Positions 7,510-13,246 of a stretch of DNA of 13,372 nucleotides are shown piece by piece. How positions within the stretch are numbered: the stretch's first letter is position 1; every line of letters starts with the position of its first letter. Source of the DNA: an uncultured Faecalibacterium sp. (GTDB lineage: Bacteria; Bacillota; Clostridia; Oscillospirales; Ruminococcaceae); assembly GCA_900772565.1 (NCBI GenBank), contig CAAHET010000075.1, positions 1-13,372 on the forward strand. Reading direction: 5' to 3'. Made by a program: the position numbers and the translations under genes. The notes under the pieces are model-generated. The model had not been told where the DNA came from. It saw nothing but the letters and a program-made list of their open reading frames with translations, and did not search any database.

Positions 7510-8913
7510 ATGAGCGAGAAACTTACTGCAAAAGAGTACGCCGAAAAGCTGCTCTACACCCCCGAATACGCTGCCGACAAGCAGGCAGACGTAAAGGAAA
7601 AGGCTGCTGCCTTTGCCGAGGGCTACAAGAAATTTATGGACAGCGCCAAGACCGAGCGCGAGGCTGCCGTTGTCAGCGAGCAGATGCTGCTGGCTGCCGG
7701 TTACAAGGCTTTTGAGCCCAAAAAGGCCTACGCCCCCGGCGAGAAGGTCTACTTCATTCAGGAGAACAAGGCCGTTGTGGCGGCTACCATCGGTCAGAAG
7801 CCCTATGAGGAGGGCTTCCGTCTGGTCATTGCCCACATCGACTGCCCCCGTCTGGACCTGCGTCCCAACCCCCTGTACGAGTCTGACCACATGAGCTACT
7901 TCCGCACCCACTACTACGGCGGCGTGCGCAAGTACCAGTGGGCTACCATCCCGCTGGCTATCCACGGCGTGTTCACCCGCGCCGACGGCTCCAGCGTCAA
8001 CTTTGCCATCGGTGAGGACGAGAACGATCCCGTGTTCTGCATCACCGACCTGCTGCCCCATCTGGGTGCCGAGCAGAACGAGCGCAAGCTCAGCGAGGGC
8101 ATCAAGGGCGAGGAGCTGAACGTGCTCATCGGCTCTGACACCGTGGAGGAAGAGGACGTCAAGGAGGCTGTCAAGCTGAACACCCTCATCCTGCTGAACC
8201 AGAAGTACGGCATCACCGAGCGTGACTTCACCCGCGCCGAGATCGAGGTTGTTCCCGCCAGCAAGGCACGGGACGTGGGCTTTGACCGCTCCATGATCGG
8301 TGCCTACGGCCACGATGACCGCGTGGATGCTTACCCCGCACTGCTGGCCGAGATCGAGACCAAGGACCCCGTGCATACCACCATCTGCGTGCTGACCGAT
8401 AAGGAAGAGATCGGCTCCGACGGCGTGACCGGTATGCAGAGCATGTATGTGTTCCACTTTATGCAGCTGCTCTGCCGCGCTGCCGGTCAGGACGACATTC
8501 TGGCCTTCCGCAACAGCGTGTGCCTGTCTGCAGACGTGACCGCCGCCTACGACCCCTCCTGGGCAAGCGCCTTCGAGAAGCAGAACGGCACCTACGCAGG
8601 CCGCGGTATTGCCATCTTCAAGTACACCGGCAGCCGCGGCAAGAGCTCTGCCAGCGACGCCAACGCCGAGCTGGTGGGCGATATCACCCGTATGCTGGAT
8701 GCCAACAACGTGGCATGGCAGATCGGCGAGATGGGCCGTCTGGATCTGGGCGGCGGCGGCACCATTGCCAAGTATGTGGCAAACCGCGGCATCAAGGTGC
8801 TGGATATGGGCGTGCCCGTGCTGTCCATGCACTCTCCCTTCGAGGTCATCCATAAGACCGACCTGTACATGGCTTACCGCACCTTCAGCCTGTTCTGCCA
8901 GTCTGCGGACTAA
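7510..8913 (+). CDS. M18 family zinc aminopeptidase
   Basis: This 467-residue cytosolic metallopeptidase belongs to family M18 (aspartyl aminopeptidase / yeast aminopeptidase I). It would remove N-terminal residues from peptides with two zinc ions. Predicted ligands and catalytic residues, by position against the family, are H109 (in AHIDCPRLDLRPNP), D270 (GHDDRVDAY), E299/E300 (DKEEIGSDG), D342 (LSADVTAAYDP) and H441 (LSMHSPFE). All are present, and the length is normal. AAGGAG at 7495-7500 precedes the ATG. It is the last gene of the rightward run, 24 bases after the transglycosylase gene. Its codons are visibly more biased (AAG, GAG, CTG, GCT, CGT) than those of the neighbours, which suggests high expression. 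Substrate preference cannot be read from the sequence. Confidence 0.94.
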   Translation: MSEKLTAKEYAEKLLYTPEYAADKQADVKEKAAAFAEGYKKFMDSAKTEREAAVVSEQMLLAAGYKAFEPKKAYAPGEKVYFIQENKAVVAATIGQKPYEEGFRLVIAHIDCPRLDLRPNPLYESDHMSYFRTHYYGGVRKYQWATIPLAIHGVFTRADGSSVNFAIGEDENDPVFCITDLLPHLGAEQNERKLSEGIKGEELNVLIGSDTVEEEDVKEAVKLNTLILLNQKYGITERDFTRAEIEVVPASKARDVGFDRSMIGAYGHDDRVDAYPALLAEIETKDPVHTTICVLTDKEEIGSDGVTGMQSMYVFHFMQLLCRAAGQDDILAFRNSVCLSADVTAAYDPSWASAFEKQNGTYAGRGIAIFKYTGSRGKSSASDANAELVGDITRMLDANNVAWQIGEMGRLDLGGGGTIAKYVANRGIKVLDMGVPVLSMHSPFEVIHKTDLYMAYRTFSLFCQSAD

Positions 8914-8918
8914 AAAAA

Positions 8919-8949
8919 TGCGTGCGCCGCAGCCTGCGGCATACACGCA
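8919..8949 (+). other. First hairpin after the aminopeptidase gene
   Basis: TGCGTG (8919-8924) pairs with CACGCA (8944-8949), and GCCGCA (8926-8931) pairs with TGCGGC (8935-8940) around GCC. It starts 5 bases after the stop codon. An A-run precedes it and no T-run follows, so on the plus strand it probably protects the 3' end rather than terminating. Confidence 0.55.
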
Positions 8950-8967
8950 ATAAAAGCATCTCTTCAC

Positions 8968-9002
8968 AGAGCCGCTGCACATTTTTGTGCGGCGGCTCTT
9001 TT
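8968..9002 (+). terminator. Rho-independent terminator of the prfA-aminopeptidase run
   Basis: A 13-bp stem pairs 8968-8980 with 8987-8999 (one T-G pair) around a 6-base loop; T residues at 8999-9002 follow. It is the only good T-tailed hairpin after the rightward gene run. Confidence 0.85.
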
Positions 9003-9039
9003 GCTGTGAAAATCAGCTTTAGAAGCTTGACCGGGAGTA

Positions 9040-9073
9040 AAAGGTTTCCCCCTTGGGGGGGGGAAAAGCCTTT
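9040..9073. repeat. Hairpin containing a nine-G run
   Basis: AAAGG ... TTTCCCCC on the left arm pairs imperfectly with GGGGG ... AAA and CCTTT on the right arm (one bulged G). The right arm contains nine consecutive G residues at 9055-9063. A T-rich stretch (seven T residues near 9083-9089) lies 10 bases further on. It sits between the terminator at 8968-9002 and the MerR promoter. The function is unclear: a decayed terminator, or a length-variable tract. Confidence 0.5.
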
Positions 9074-9098
9074 ATTTCCATGTTTTTTTGCAAAACCC

Positions 9099-9129
9099 TT
9101 GACCTTCAATCGGCTTTAAGGTGTAATGT
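9099..9129 (+). promoter_or_regulatory. Promoter with a 19-bp spacer upstream of the merR-like gene
   Basis: TTGACC at 9099-9104 and TAATGT at 9124-9129 are 19 bases apart, the over-long spacing typical of promoters activated by MerR-family proteins. The spacer holds a partial dyad, ACCTT at 9102-9106 and AAGGT at 9118-9122. An alternative reading is TTGACC, 17 bases, TGTAAT (9122-9127), an ordinary promoter. Either way the downstream gene encodes a MerR protein, so self-regulation is likely. Confidence 0.6.
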
Positions 9130-9148
9130 AAGGGCGGAGGTGAAGCAA

Positions 9149-9994
9149 ATGAACATCAAACAGGCTTCCGAACAAAGCGGAGTGTCCGCCCCGAACATCC
9201 GCTTTTATGAAAAAGAAGGGCTTCTCACACCGGCGCGCAGGCAAGGCAATGACTACCGCGATTACACCGCCGGGGACGTCCGCACCCTCAAGCTCATCCG
9301 TATGCTGCGGATGCTGGATGTGCCGCTGCCCACCATCAAGGCGGTGCTGCATGGGGAACAACCCCTGCAGCAGGCACTGCAAGCCCAGCAGACCGTGCTG
9401 GAGCAGCAGGCGGCGCAGCTGGCAGCAGCTGTGCAGTTTTGCGCCGACCTTGCCCGGCAGGCTCCGCAGGCAGATACGCTGGACGTGGACGCCTGCCTGA
9501 CTCGCATGGAACACCCCGCCACGCAGCAGGGCTTCTTCTCCGGCTGGCTGCAGGATTACTGCACGCTGGCGCGGGTGCAGCATCAGACGCATTTCTTCTT
9601 TATCCCGCAGGGCAGCATCAACACCCCGCAGGAGTTTACAGCGGCTTTGCAGGCCTATGCAGAGGAAAAGGCGATGCTTTTCGCTCTGACCAAAGAGGGA
9701 ATGTACCCGGAGTTTTCGCTGGACGGCATCGCGTATAAAGCCTACCGCAACCCGGGCAAGTACCGGGACGAGATCTGCTGTGATGCTGTGCACCCCGAGC
9801 AGCTGGACGCCGGACTGCCGCCCCGGCGGGAGAAGCCGCTGCGCATCCTGCGCATCGCTGTGCCGCCGGTATGTACCTTTGCCGCCATTCTGGCGGCAGG
9901 GTGGGTGGTGACCGGTGGCGCAGGCTGGCTCTGGCTGGCGGTGCTGGCCTCTGCCGGGGTGCTGCTGGGGCGCTGCTTTGAAAGGTGGCTGTAA
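9149..9994 (+). CDS. MerR-family transcription regulator with two C-terminal membrane helices
   Basis: Of 281 residues, 1-70 form a MerR DNA-binding domain (MNIKQASEQSGVSAPNIRFY, then EKEGLL, YRDYTAGDVRTLKLIRMLR). A glutamine-rich coiled dimerisation helix (about 72-104) follows. Residues about 120-225 are an unrecognised middle domain with no cysteine or ligand pattern that I know. A basic stretch (RREKPLRILR) leads into two membrane helices, about 234-254 and 257-276. Soluble MerR proteins have no such tail, so this one should be tethered to the membrane with both ends inside. The ATG at 9149 has GGCGGAGG before it; an upstream in-frame TTG (9053) would begin before the promoter. It is preceded by a 19-bp-spacer promoter and converges on the deacetylase gene with 6 bases between. 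The inducer is unknown. Confidence 0.87.
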   Translation: MNIKQASEQSGVSAPNIRFYEKEGLLTPARRQGNDYRDYTAGDVRTLKLIRMLRMLDVPLPTIKAVLHGEQPLQQALQAQQTVLEQQAAQLAAAVQFCADLARQAPQADTLDVDACLTRMEHPATQQGFFSGWLQDYCTLARVQHQTHFFFIPQGSINTPQEFTAALQAYAEEKAMLFALTKEGMYPEFSLDGIAYKAYRNPGKYRDEICCDAVHPEQLDAGLPPRREKPLRILRIAVPPVCTFAAILAAGWVVTGGAGWLWLAVLASAGVLLGRCFERWL

Positions 9995-10000
9995 GGCGCG

Positions 10001-10852
10001 TTACCCCAGCGGCAGCGCCTCGGCTACGGTCAAAAAGGTGTAGCTGTTGTCCGCATACCACCGGATGATATCCGGCAGTGCTTCGGCAGTGGTGCGGGTG
10101 GTGGCAGAATCGTGCATCAGCACCACGCAATGGGTCTGCTCGCCGGTCTCCCGCACTACATTACGGTAGATGGTATCCGCACTGGGGTGCCCGCCCACGG
10201 CGTCCTCGGCGCAGACGTTCCAGTCCACCCACTGCCAGCCGCGCTGCTCTACCTCGGTTTTCAACTGCGGCATCAGCCCCTTGCCGCCGTAGCGGCGGCT
10301 CACGGTGTTGGTGCTGCCGCCGGGAAAGCGCAGGTACCGGATGTTTTCCGCGTCCACATAGGGGGCAATGCGCTGTTTCAGCAGGGAAATGTCCCGCCAG
10401 TAGGCGGCGCTGCTGCGGTAGATGTCGCTGTATTCGTGGGAGGCAGAGTGCAGCGCAATCTGGTGCCCGGCGGCAGCGGCCTGCGTGAGCAGGGGCAGAT
10501 ATTTCTCGTTGTAGCCGGTGGCTACCACAAAAAAGGTGCCGTGCACCCCGGCGGCGTCCAGCGCAGCCAGCACCTCCGGGGTGGTCTTGCTGGGGCCATC
10601 GTCAAAGGTCAGGCAGACCCATTTTTCCGGCAGGGTAGGGGCAGCGGGCGTACCGGCACCGGATGCAGCCACAGCCGGTGCGGCAGGGGAAAAGGAACTG
10701 AAGTCCGGTGCGGTGGTCAGCTCGTTCAGTTTGCAGCCCACCGGTGCGCGTGCCGGTACCAGCCACCCCGCCGCAAACGCTGCCAGCGCCGCCGCCAGCA
10801 GTCCGCCCCATAGCCCGATGCGCCCGCCGGTGCGCCGCACAAATAGCTTCAT
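10001..10852 (-). CDS. NodB-type polysaccharide deacetylase, membrane-anchored
   Basis: This 283-residue carbohydrate esterase family 4 protein would remove N-acetyl groups from a surface glycan, probably peptidoglycan. The N-terminus (about 12-33) is a membrane helix or uncleaved signal, followed by an alanine/proline-rich linker (about 55-75) and the NodB domain (about 78-280). All motifs are present: TFDDGP (82-87, with metal and catalytic aspartates), HSASH (135-139, metal histidines), RFPG (175-178), DWN (210-212) and LMHD (245-248). It resembles the sporulation and peptidoglycan deacetylase group, but the substrate is not proven. The start is the ATG at 10852 with AAAGGAGGGG (10869-10860); a start further upstream at 10909 lacks such a site. 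Its 3' end is 6 bases from that of the merR-like gene, without a terminator between. Confidence 0.93.
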   Translation of the reverse strand: MKLFVRRTGGRIGLWGGLLAAALAAFAAGWLVPARAPVGCKLNELTTAPDFSSFSPAAPAVAASGAGTPAAPTLPEKWVCLTFDDGPSKTTPEVLAALDAAGVHGTFFVVATGYNEKYLPLLTQAAAAGHQIALHSASHEYSDIYRSSAAYWRDISLLKQRIAPYVDAENIRYLRFPGGSTNTVSRRYGGKGLMPQLKTEVEQRGWQWVDWNVCAEDAVGGHPSADTIYRNVVRETGEQTHCVVLMHDSATTRTTAEALPDIIRWYADNSYTFLTVAEALPLG

Positions 10853-10961
10853 ATACAAACCCCTCCTTTGCTCTGGGCGCAGCGCCGCAAACAGGCTTTC
10901 CGCGCACAAATGATCTGTGCAATTGCCCGGAAAACTGCCTTTGCGCGCACTCTGCGCTGCT

Positions 10962-10967
10962 ATTATA
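10962..10967 (-). promoter_or_regulatory. Candidate -10 of the deacetylase promoter
   Basis: A perfect TATAAT is read on the minus strand about 110 bases before the deacetylase start. The position 17 bases upstream reads TAAGTT, a poor -35, so the promoter may be weak or need an activator. Confidence 0.4.
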
Positions 10968-11009
10968 GATATGAAACTTAAAAAAACTTATGAGAAACAA
11001 AGAAACCAC

Positions 11010-11038
11010 TTGACGAATTGCCGGAAATGTGTTACTAT
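11010..11038 (+). promoter_or_regulatory. Sigma-A promoter of the tRNA-Leu pair
   Basis: TTGACG at 11010-11015, a 17-base spacer and TACTAT at 11033-11038. The expected start near 11045 leaves a leader of about 56 bases before the first tRNA. It is the only convincing promoter ahead of both tRNA genes. Confidence 0.83.
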
Positions 11039-11100
11039 ATGCAAGCAGTCCGCACCAACGGTTTTCTACCTCAAAAACCGGAGAACTGTACAACAGGTAT

Positions 11101-11184
11101 GCGAGGGTGGCGGAACTGGCAGACGCGCACGTTTGAGGTGCGTGTGGTTTATCCTTGGGGGTTCGAGTCCCCTCCCTCGCACCA
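11101..11184 (+). tRNA. tRNA-Leu (anticodon GAG)
   Basis: The 84-base gene has a 7-bp acceptor stem GCGAGGG / CCCTCGC, a D arm with GG in the loop, an anticodon arm CACGT-TTGAGGT-GCGTG with anticodon GAG at loop positions 34-36, a long (class II) variable region, a T arm with TTCGAGT, and an encoded CCA end. It reads CUC and CUU leucine codons. A long variable arm is expected for tRNA-Leu. Confidence 0.95.
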
Positions 11185-11185
11185 G

Positions 11186-11216
11186 AAGGCAAGTCGGTTT
11201 TTGACTTGCCTTTTTT
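11186..11216 (+). terminator. Rho-independent terminator between the two tRNA-Leu genes
   Basis: AAGGCAAGTC (11186-11195) pairs with GACTTGCCTT (11203-11212) around GGTTTTT, within a T-run at 11211-11216. It begins two bases after the CCA of the first tRNA and lies only about 6 bases before the second tRNA. Confidence 0.85.
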
Positions 11217-11222
11217 CTATAA

Positions 11223-11305
11223 GCAGAAGTGGTGGAATGGCAGACACGCTGGTTTTAGGCACCAGTTCCTAGTGAGTGAGGGTTCAAGTCCCTTCTTCTG
11301 CACCA
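11223..11305 (+). tRNA. tRNA-Leu (anticodon TAG)
   Basis: The 83-base gene has an acceptor stem GCAGAAG / CTTCTGC with a D arm GTGGAATGGCAGACAC, an anticodon arm CTGGT-TTTAGGC-ACCAG giving anticodon TAG (UAG), a class II variable arm, a T loop TTCAAGT and an encoded CCA. It reads CUA and, by wobble, other CUN leucine codons. No promoter is seen between it and the preceding terminator, so it probably depends on read-through from the promoter at 11010-11038. Confidence 0.95.
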
Positions 11306-11312
11306 AACAATG

Positions 11313-11355
11313 AAAATCCGAACCTTTTCTCGATAGGAGAAGGGTTCGGATTTTT
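11313..11355 (+). terminator. Rho-independent terminator after the second tRNA-Leu
   Basis: AAAATCCGAACC pairs with GGTTCGGATTTT, extended inward by TTTCTC with GAGAA around a short loop, and ends in a T-run at 11351-11355. It closes the tRNA unit. Confidence 0.9.
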
Positions 11356-11479
11356 CGTTTTCTTCGGAAATGACAATTCTGGCTCATTTCAAACGGCTGT
11401 GTGTCCAAAACCTTATCAAAAAAGACGTATCACAAAAGTCACAACTGTAAAGGTGCCGTAAGGCAGAAAGGACACGAGT

Positions 11480-11731
11480 ATGAAGTACGATGCAAGAGCT
11501 TGCCATTTCAACATGGACACCGGCTGCGTGGAACTGCTGCTCCGGGATGGGAGAAAGATTTCCATCGACTGTACCGGGGTCGAGGATGCGCTGGATGTGA
11601 CCGTGGCGCAGAGGTCAGAACTGGATTATCTTATCTATAATGACCCGCTGGGCTATGCGGATTTGATTTTGAATGGTGACCTGGAGGAATATTTGAAGAA
11701 TGTGGCCGGGAGCCATGGGTTAGAAATCTAA
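11480..11731 (+). CDS. Small acidic protein of unknown function (possibly DUF6061-like)
   Basis: This 83-residue cytosolic protein has no signal peptide or membrane helix. An N-terminal strand-rich half (HFNMDTGCVELLLRDGRKIS) is followed by an acidic helical half (VAQRSELDYLIYNDPLGYAD, then LNGDLEEYLKNV). The pattern NMDTGCVEL ... RSELDYLIYNDPL ... NGDLEEYLK recalls the small clostridial family DUF6061, from memory and not checked. The ATG at 11480 has GAAAGGA at 11466-11472. It sits alone between the tRNA terminator and its own strong terminator at 11735-11780; I found no convincing promoter in the 120 bases upstream, so it may rely on read-through from the tRNA unit. No function can be assigned. 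Confidence 0.75.
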   Translation: MKYDARACHFNMDTGCVELLLRDGRKISIDCTGVEDALDVTVAQRSELDYLIYNDPLGYADLILNGDLEEYLKNVAGSHGLEI

Positions 11732-11734
11732 ATG

Positions 11735-11780
11735 AATGCTGGACATTACCATTTTTGGGCTGGTGATGTCCGGCATTTGT
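11735..11780 (+). terminator. Rho-independent terminator after the 83-aa gene
   Basis: A 17-bp stem pairs 11735-11751 with 11761-11777 (two G-U pairs) around a 9-base loop, followed by TTTGTTATTT. It begins three bases after the stop codon. Confidence 0.9.
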
Positions 11781-11834
11781 TATTTGGTGTTGGTCGATCA
11801 ATTTTAATGAAATCTTTATACTTCTACAATTTTC

Positions 11835-11862
11835 TTTACGGCTCTTTTATCTATTCTATGCT
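11835..11862 (+). promoter_or_regulatory. Candidate promoter of the potassium uptake genes
   Basis: TTTACG (11835-11840), a 16-base spacer and TATGCT (11857-11862) lie in an AT-rich gap. The match is moderate. The leader would be only about 28 bases, which leaves no room for a c-di-AMP (ydaO-type) riboswitch. Confidence 0.45.
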
Positions 11863-11897
11863 AATCTTTATGCACACGGATAGGTAAAGGAGCTTTT

Positions 11898-13235
11898 ATG
11901 ATTCAATATCCTCGTTACAGGCAGCACCGTTTTTCTTCTTTTCAGGTCATTATTGCAGGTTTTGCGGCAGTTGATCTGGTGGGCGCATTGCTTTTGATAC
12001 TTCCGATCGCTGCACAGCAGCGGTGCGTTACACCGTTCCATGAGGCACTGTTTACCTCCACCTCTGCCCTTTGCGTGACCGGACTGGTGGTTCAGGATAC
12101 CGGCAGCTACTGGTCGGTATTCGGACAGAGCGTGATCCTTCTTCTGATCCAGATCGGAGGATTGGGCGTCATTACGGTGGGCGCTGCCTTTGCGCTGCTT
12201 TCCGGGCGAAAGATCTCCCTCAAGCAGCGCAGCACGATGCAGGAAGCTACGGCTGCCCCGCAGATGGGCGGCATCGTGCGGCTGACAGGCTTTATTCTGC
12301 GGATCACCGCTCTGTTTGAATTGGCCGGTGCTGCACTGCTGCTGCCGACATTTTGCGCCGATTATGGTTTGCGCGGGATCTGGTATGCACTGTTTCATTC
12401 CATTTCGGCGTTCTGCAATGCCGGTTTTGACCTGCTGGGAACAGAAGGAGCAAAATTTGTTTCGCTGACACGGTATGCAGGTGACCCATTGCTTACCACA
12501 GTGATCGCTGCCCTGATCGTCTTTGGCGGCCTTGGCTTTCTGACATGGGAGGACATTTGTACATACCGCCTTGATTTTCACCGTTACCGGATGCAGAGCA
12601 AGGTGATCCTTGTCACAACGGCGTTTCTTCTGGTACTGCCGACGCTGTACTTTTATTGTTTTGAGTTCACGGCAGGCTCTGCCCGGCAGCGCATTTTATT
12701 GTCGATGTTCCAATCCGTTACCCCCCGTACTGCCGGTTTTAACACCGCCGATCTTGCTGCGATGGGCAGCACTTCGCAGGCATTGATGGTGGTTCTGATG
12801 CTGTTGGGCGGTTCGCCCGGCTCTACGGCAGGCGGCATGAAAACCACAACATTTGCCGTTCTGCTGGCCAATATGTGGGCGACCTTCCGCCGCAGAGAAG
12901 ATGCCGAATTTTTCGGGCGGCGCATAGATGGTTCCGCGGTCAAGAATGCTGCCACCATCGCAGGAATGTATTTGACGCTGTTCTTCCTCGGAGCCTTTGT
13001 CATTGCTGCGGCAGAGCAGCTGCCGATGTCGGTCTGTCTGTATGAGACTGCTTCGGCTGTGGCAACGGTGGGTCTGACATTGGGCATCACACCGCAGTTG
13101 GGCATCCTTTCGCAGGGGGTGCTGATTGCACTGATGTTTTTGGGACGTGTTGGCGGATTGACGTTGATCTATGCGGCATTTGGCAGCAGCCCTGCCCACT
13201 CTCGTCTGCCGCAGGAGAAGATCGCAATCGGATAA
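11898..13235 (+). CDS. ktrB: Potassium uptake channel subunit (KtrB/TrkH family)
   Basis: The 445-residue membrane protein has four membrane-pore-membrane repeats and would carry K+ into the cell as a homodimer gated by an RCK subunit. The four selectivity-filter glycines are visible: G62 in ALCVTGLVV, G176 in FCNAGFDL, G280 in TPRTAGFNT and G392 in VATVGLTLG. The intramembrane gating loop of KtrB/TrkH is seen as GGSPGSTAGGMK (304-315). The length is nearer KtrB (about 450) than E. coli TrkH (483). ATG at 11898 follows AAAGGAG. The RCK gene starts 11 bases after its stop, so the two form an operon. GC in sampled rows (about 47-55%) is below that of the genes before the tRNAs (about 63% in a sampled row). 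Confidence 0.93.
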   Translation: MIQYPRYRQHRFSSFQVIIAGFAAVDLVGALLLILPIAAQQRCVTPFHEALFTSTSALCVTGLVVQDTGSYWSVFGQSVILLLIQIGGLGVITVGAAFALLSGRKISLKQRSTMQEATAAPQMGGIVRLTGFILRITALFELAGAALLLPTFCADYGLRGIWYALFHSISAFCNAGFDLLGTEGAKFVSLTRYAGDPLLTTVIAALIVFGGLGFLTWEDICTYRLDFHRYRMQSKVILVTTAFLLVLPTLYFYCFEFTAGSARQRILLSMFQSVTPRTAGFNTADLAAMGSTSQALMVVLMLLGGSPGSTAGGMKTTTFAVLLANMWATFRRREDAEFFGRRIDGSAVKNAATIAGMYLTLFFLGAFVIAAAEQLPMSVCLYETASAVATVGLTLGITPQLGILSQGVLIALMFLGRVGGLTLIYAAFGSSPAHSRLPQEKIAIG

Positions 13236-13246
13236 AGGAGGCAACT

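Noticed and set aside
6721..8982. Minus-strand open frame of 753 codons opposite the transglycosylase and aminopeptidase genes
   Set aside because: It is the mirror of well-supported genes in GC-rich DNA. Its product is a H/V/G/L/A-rich string without any domain, and no start signal was seen.
9053..9148. N-terminal extension of the MerR-like protein from a TTG at 9053
   Set aside because: It would begin upstream of the promoter at 9099-9129, and the 32 extra residues are not part of any MerR domain. The ATG at 9149 has a GGAGG site.
10040..10040. Lipobox at Cys40 of the deacetylase (PVGC)
   Set aside because: The residue at -3 is proline, and the cysteine lies some way after the hydrophobic segment, so a lipoprotein signal is not supported. 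The coordinate marks only the gene region.
11781..11897. c-di-AMP (ydaO-type) riboswitch before the potassium uptake genes
   Set aside because: Such switches control ktr genes in other Bacillota, but the gap is too short and lacks the conserved core and a terminator stem before the ribosome binding site.
11868..12581. Minus-strand open frame of 237 codons opposite the potassium channel gene
   Set aside because: It is a shadow of the KtrB/TrkH coding region, with a Cys/His/Gln/Lys-rich composition and no domain.
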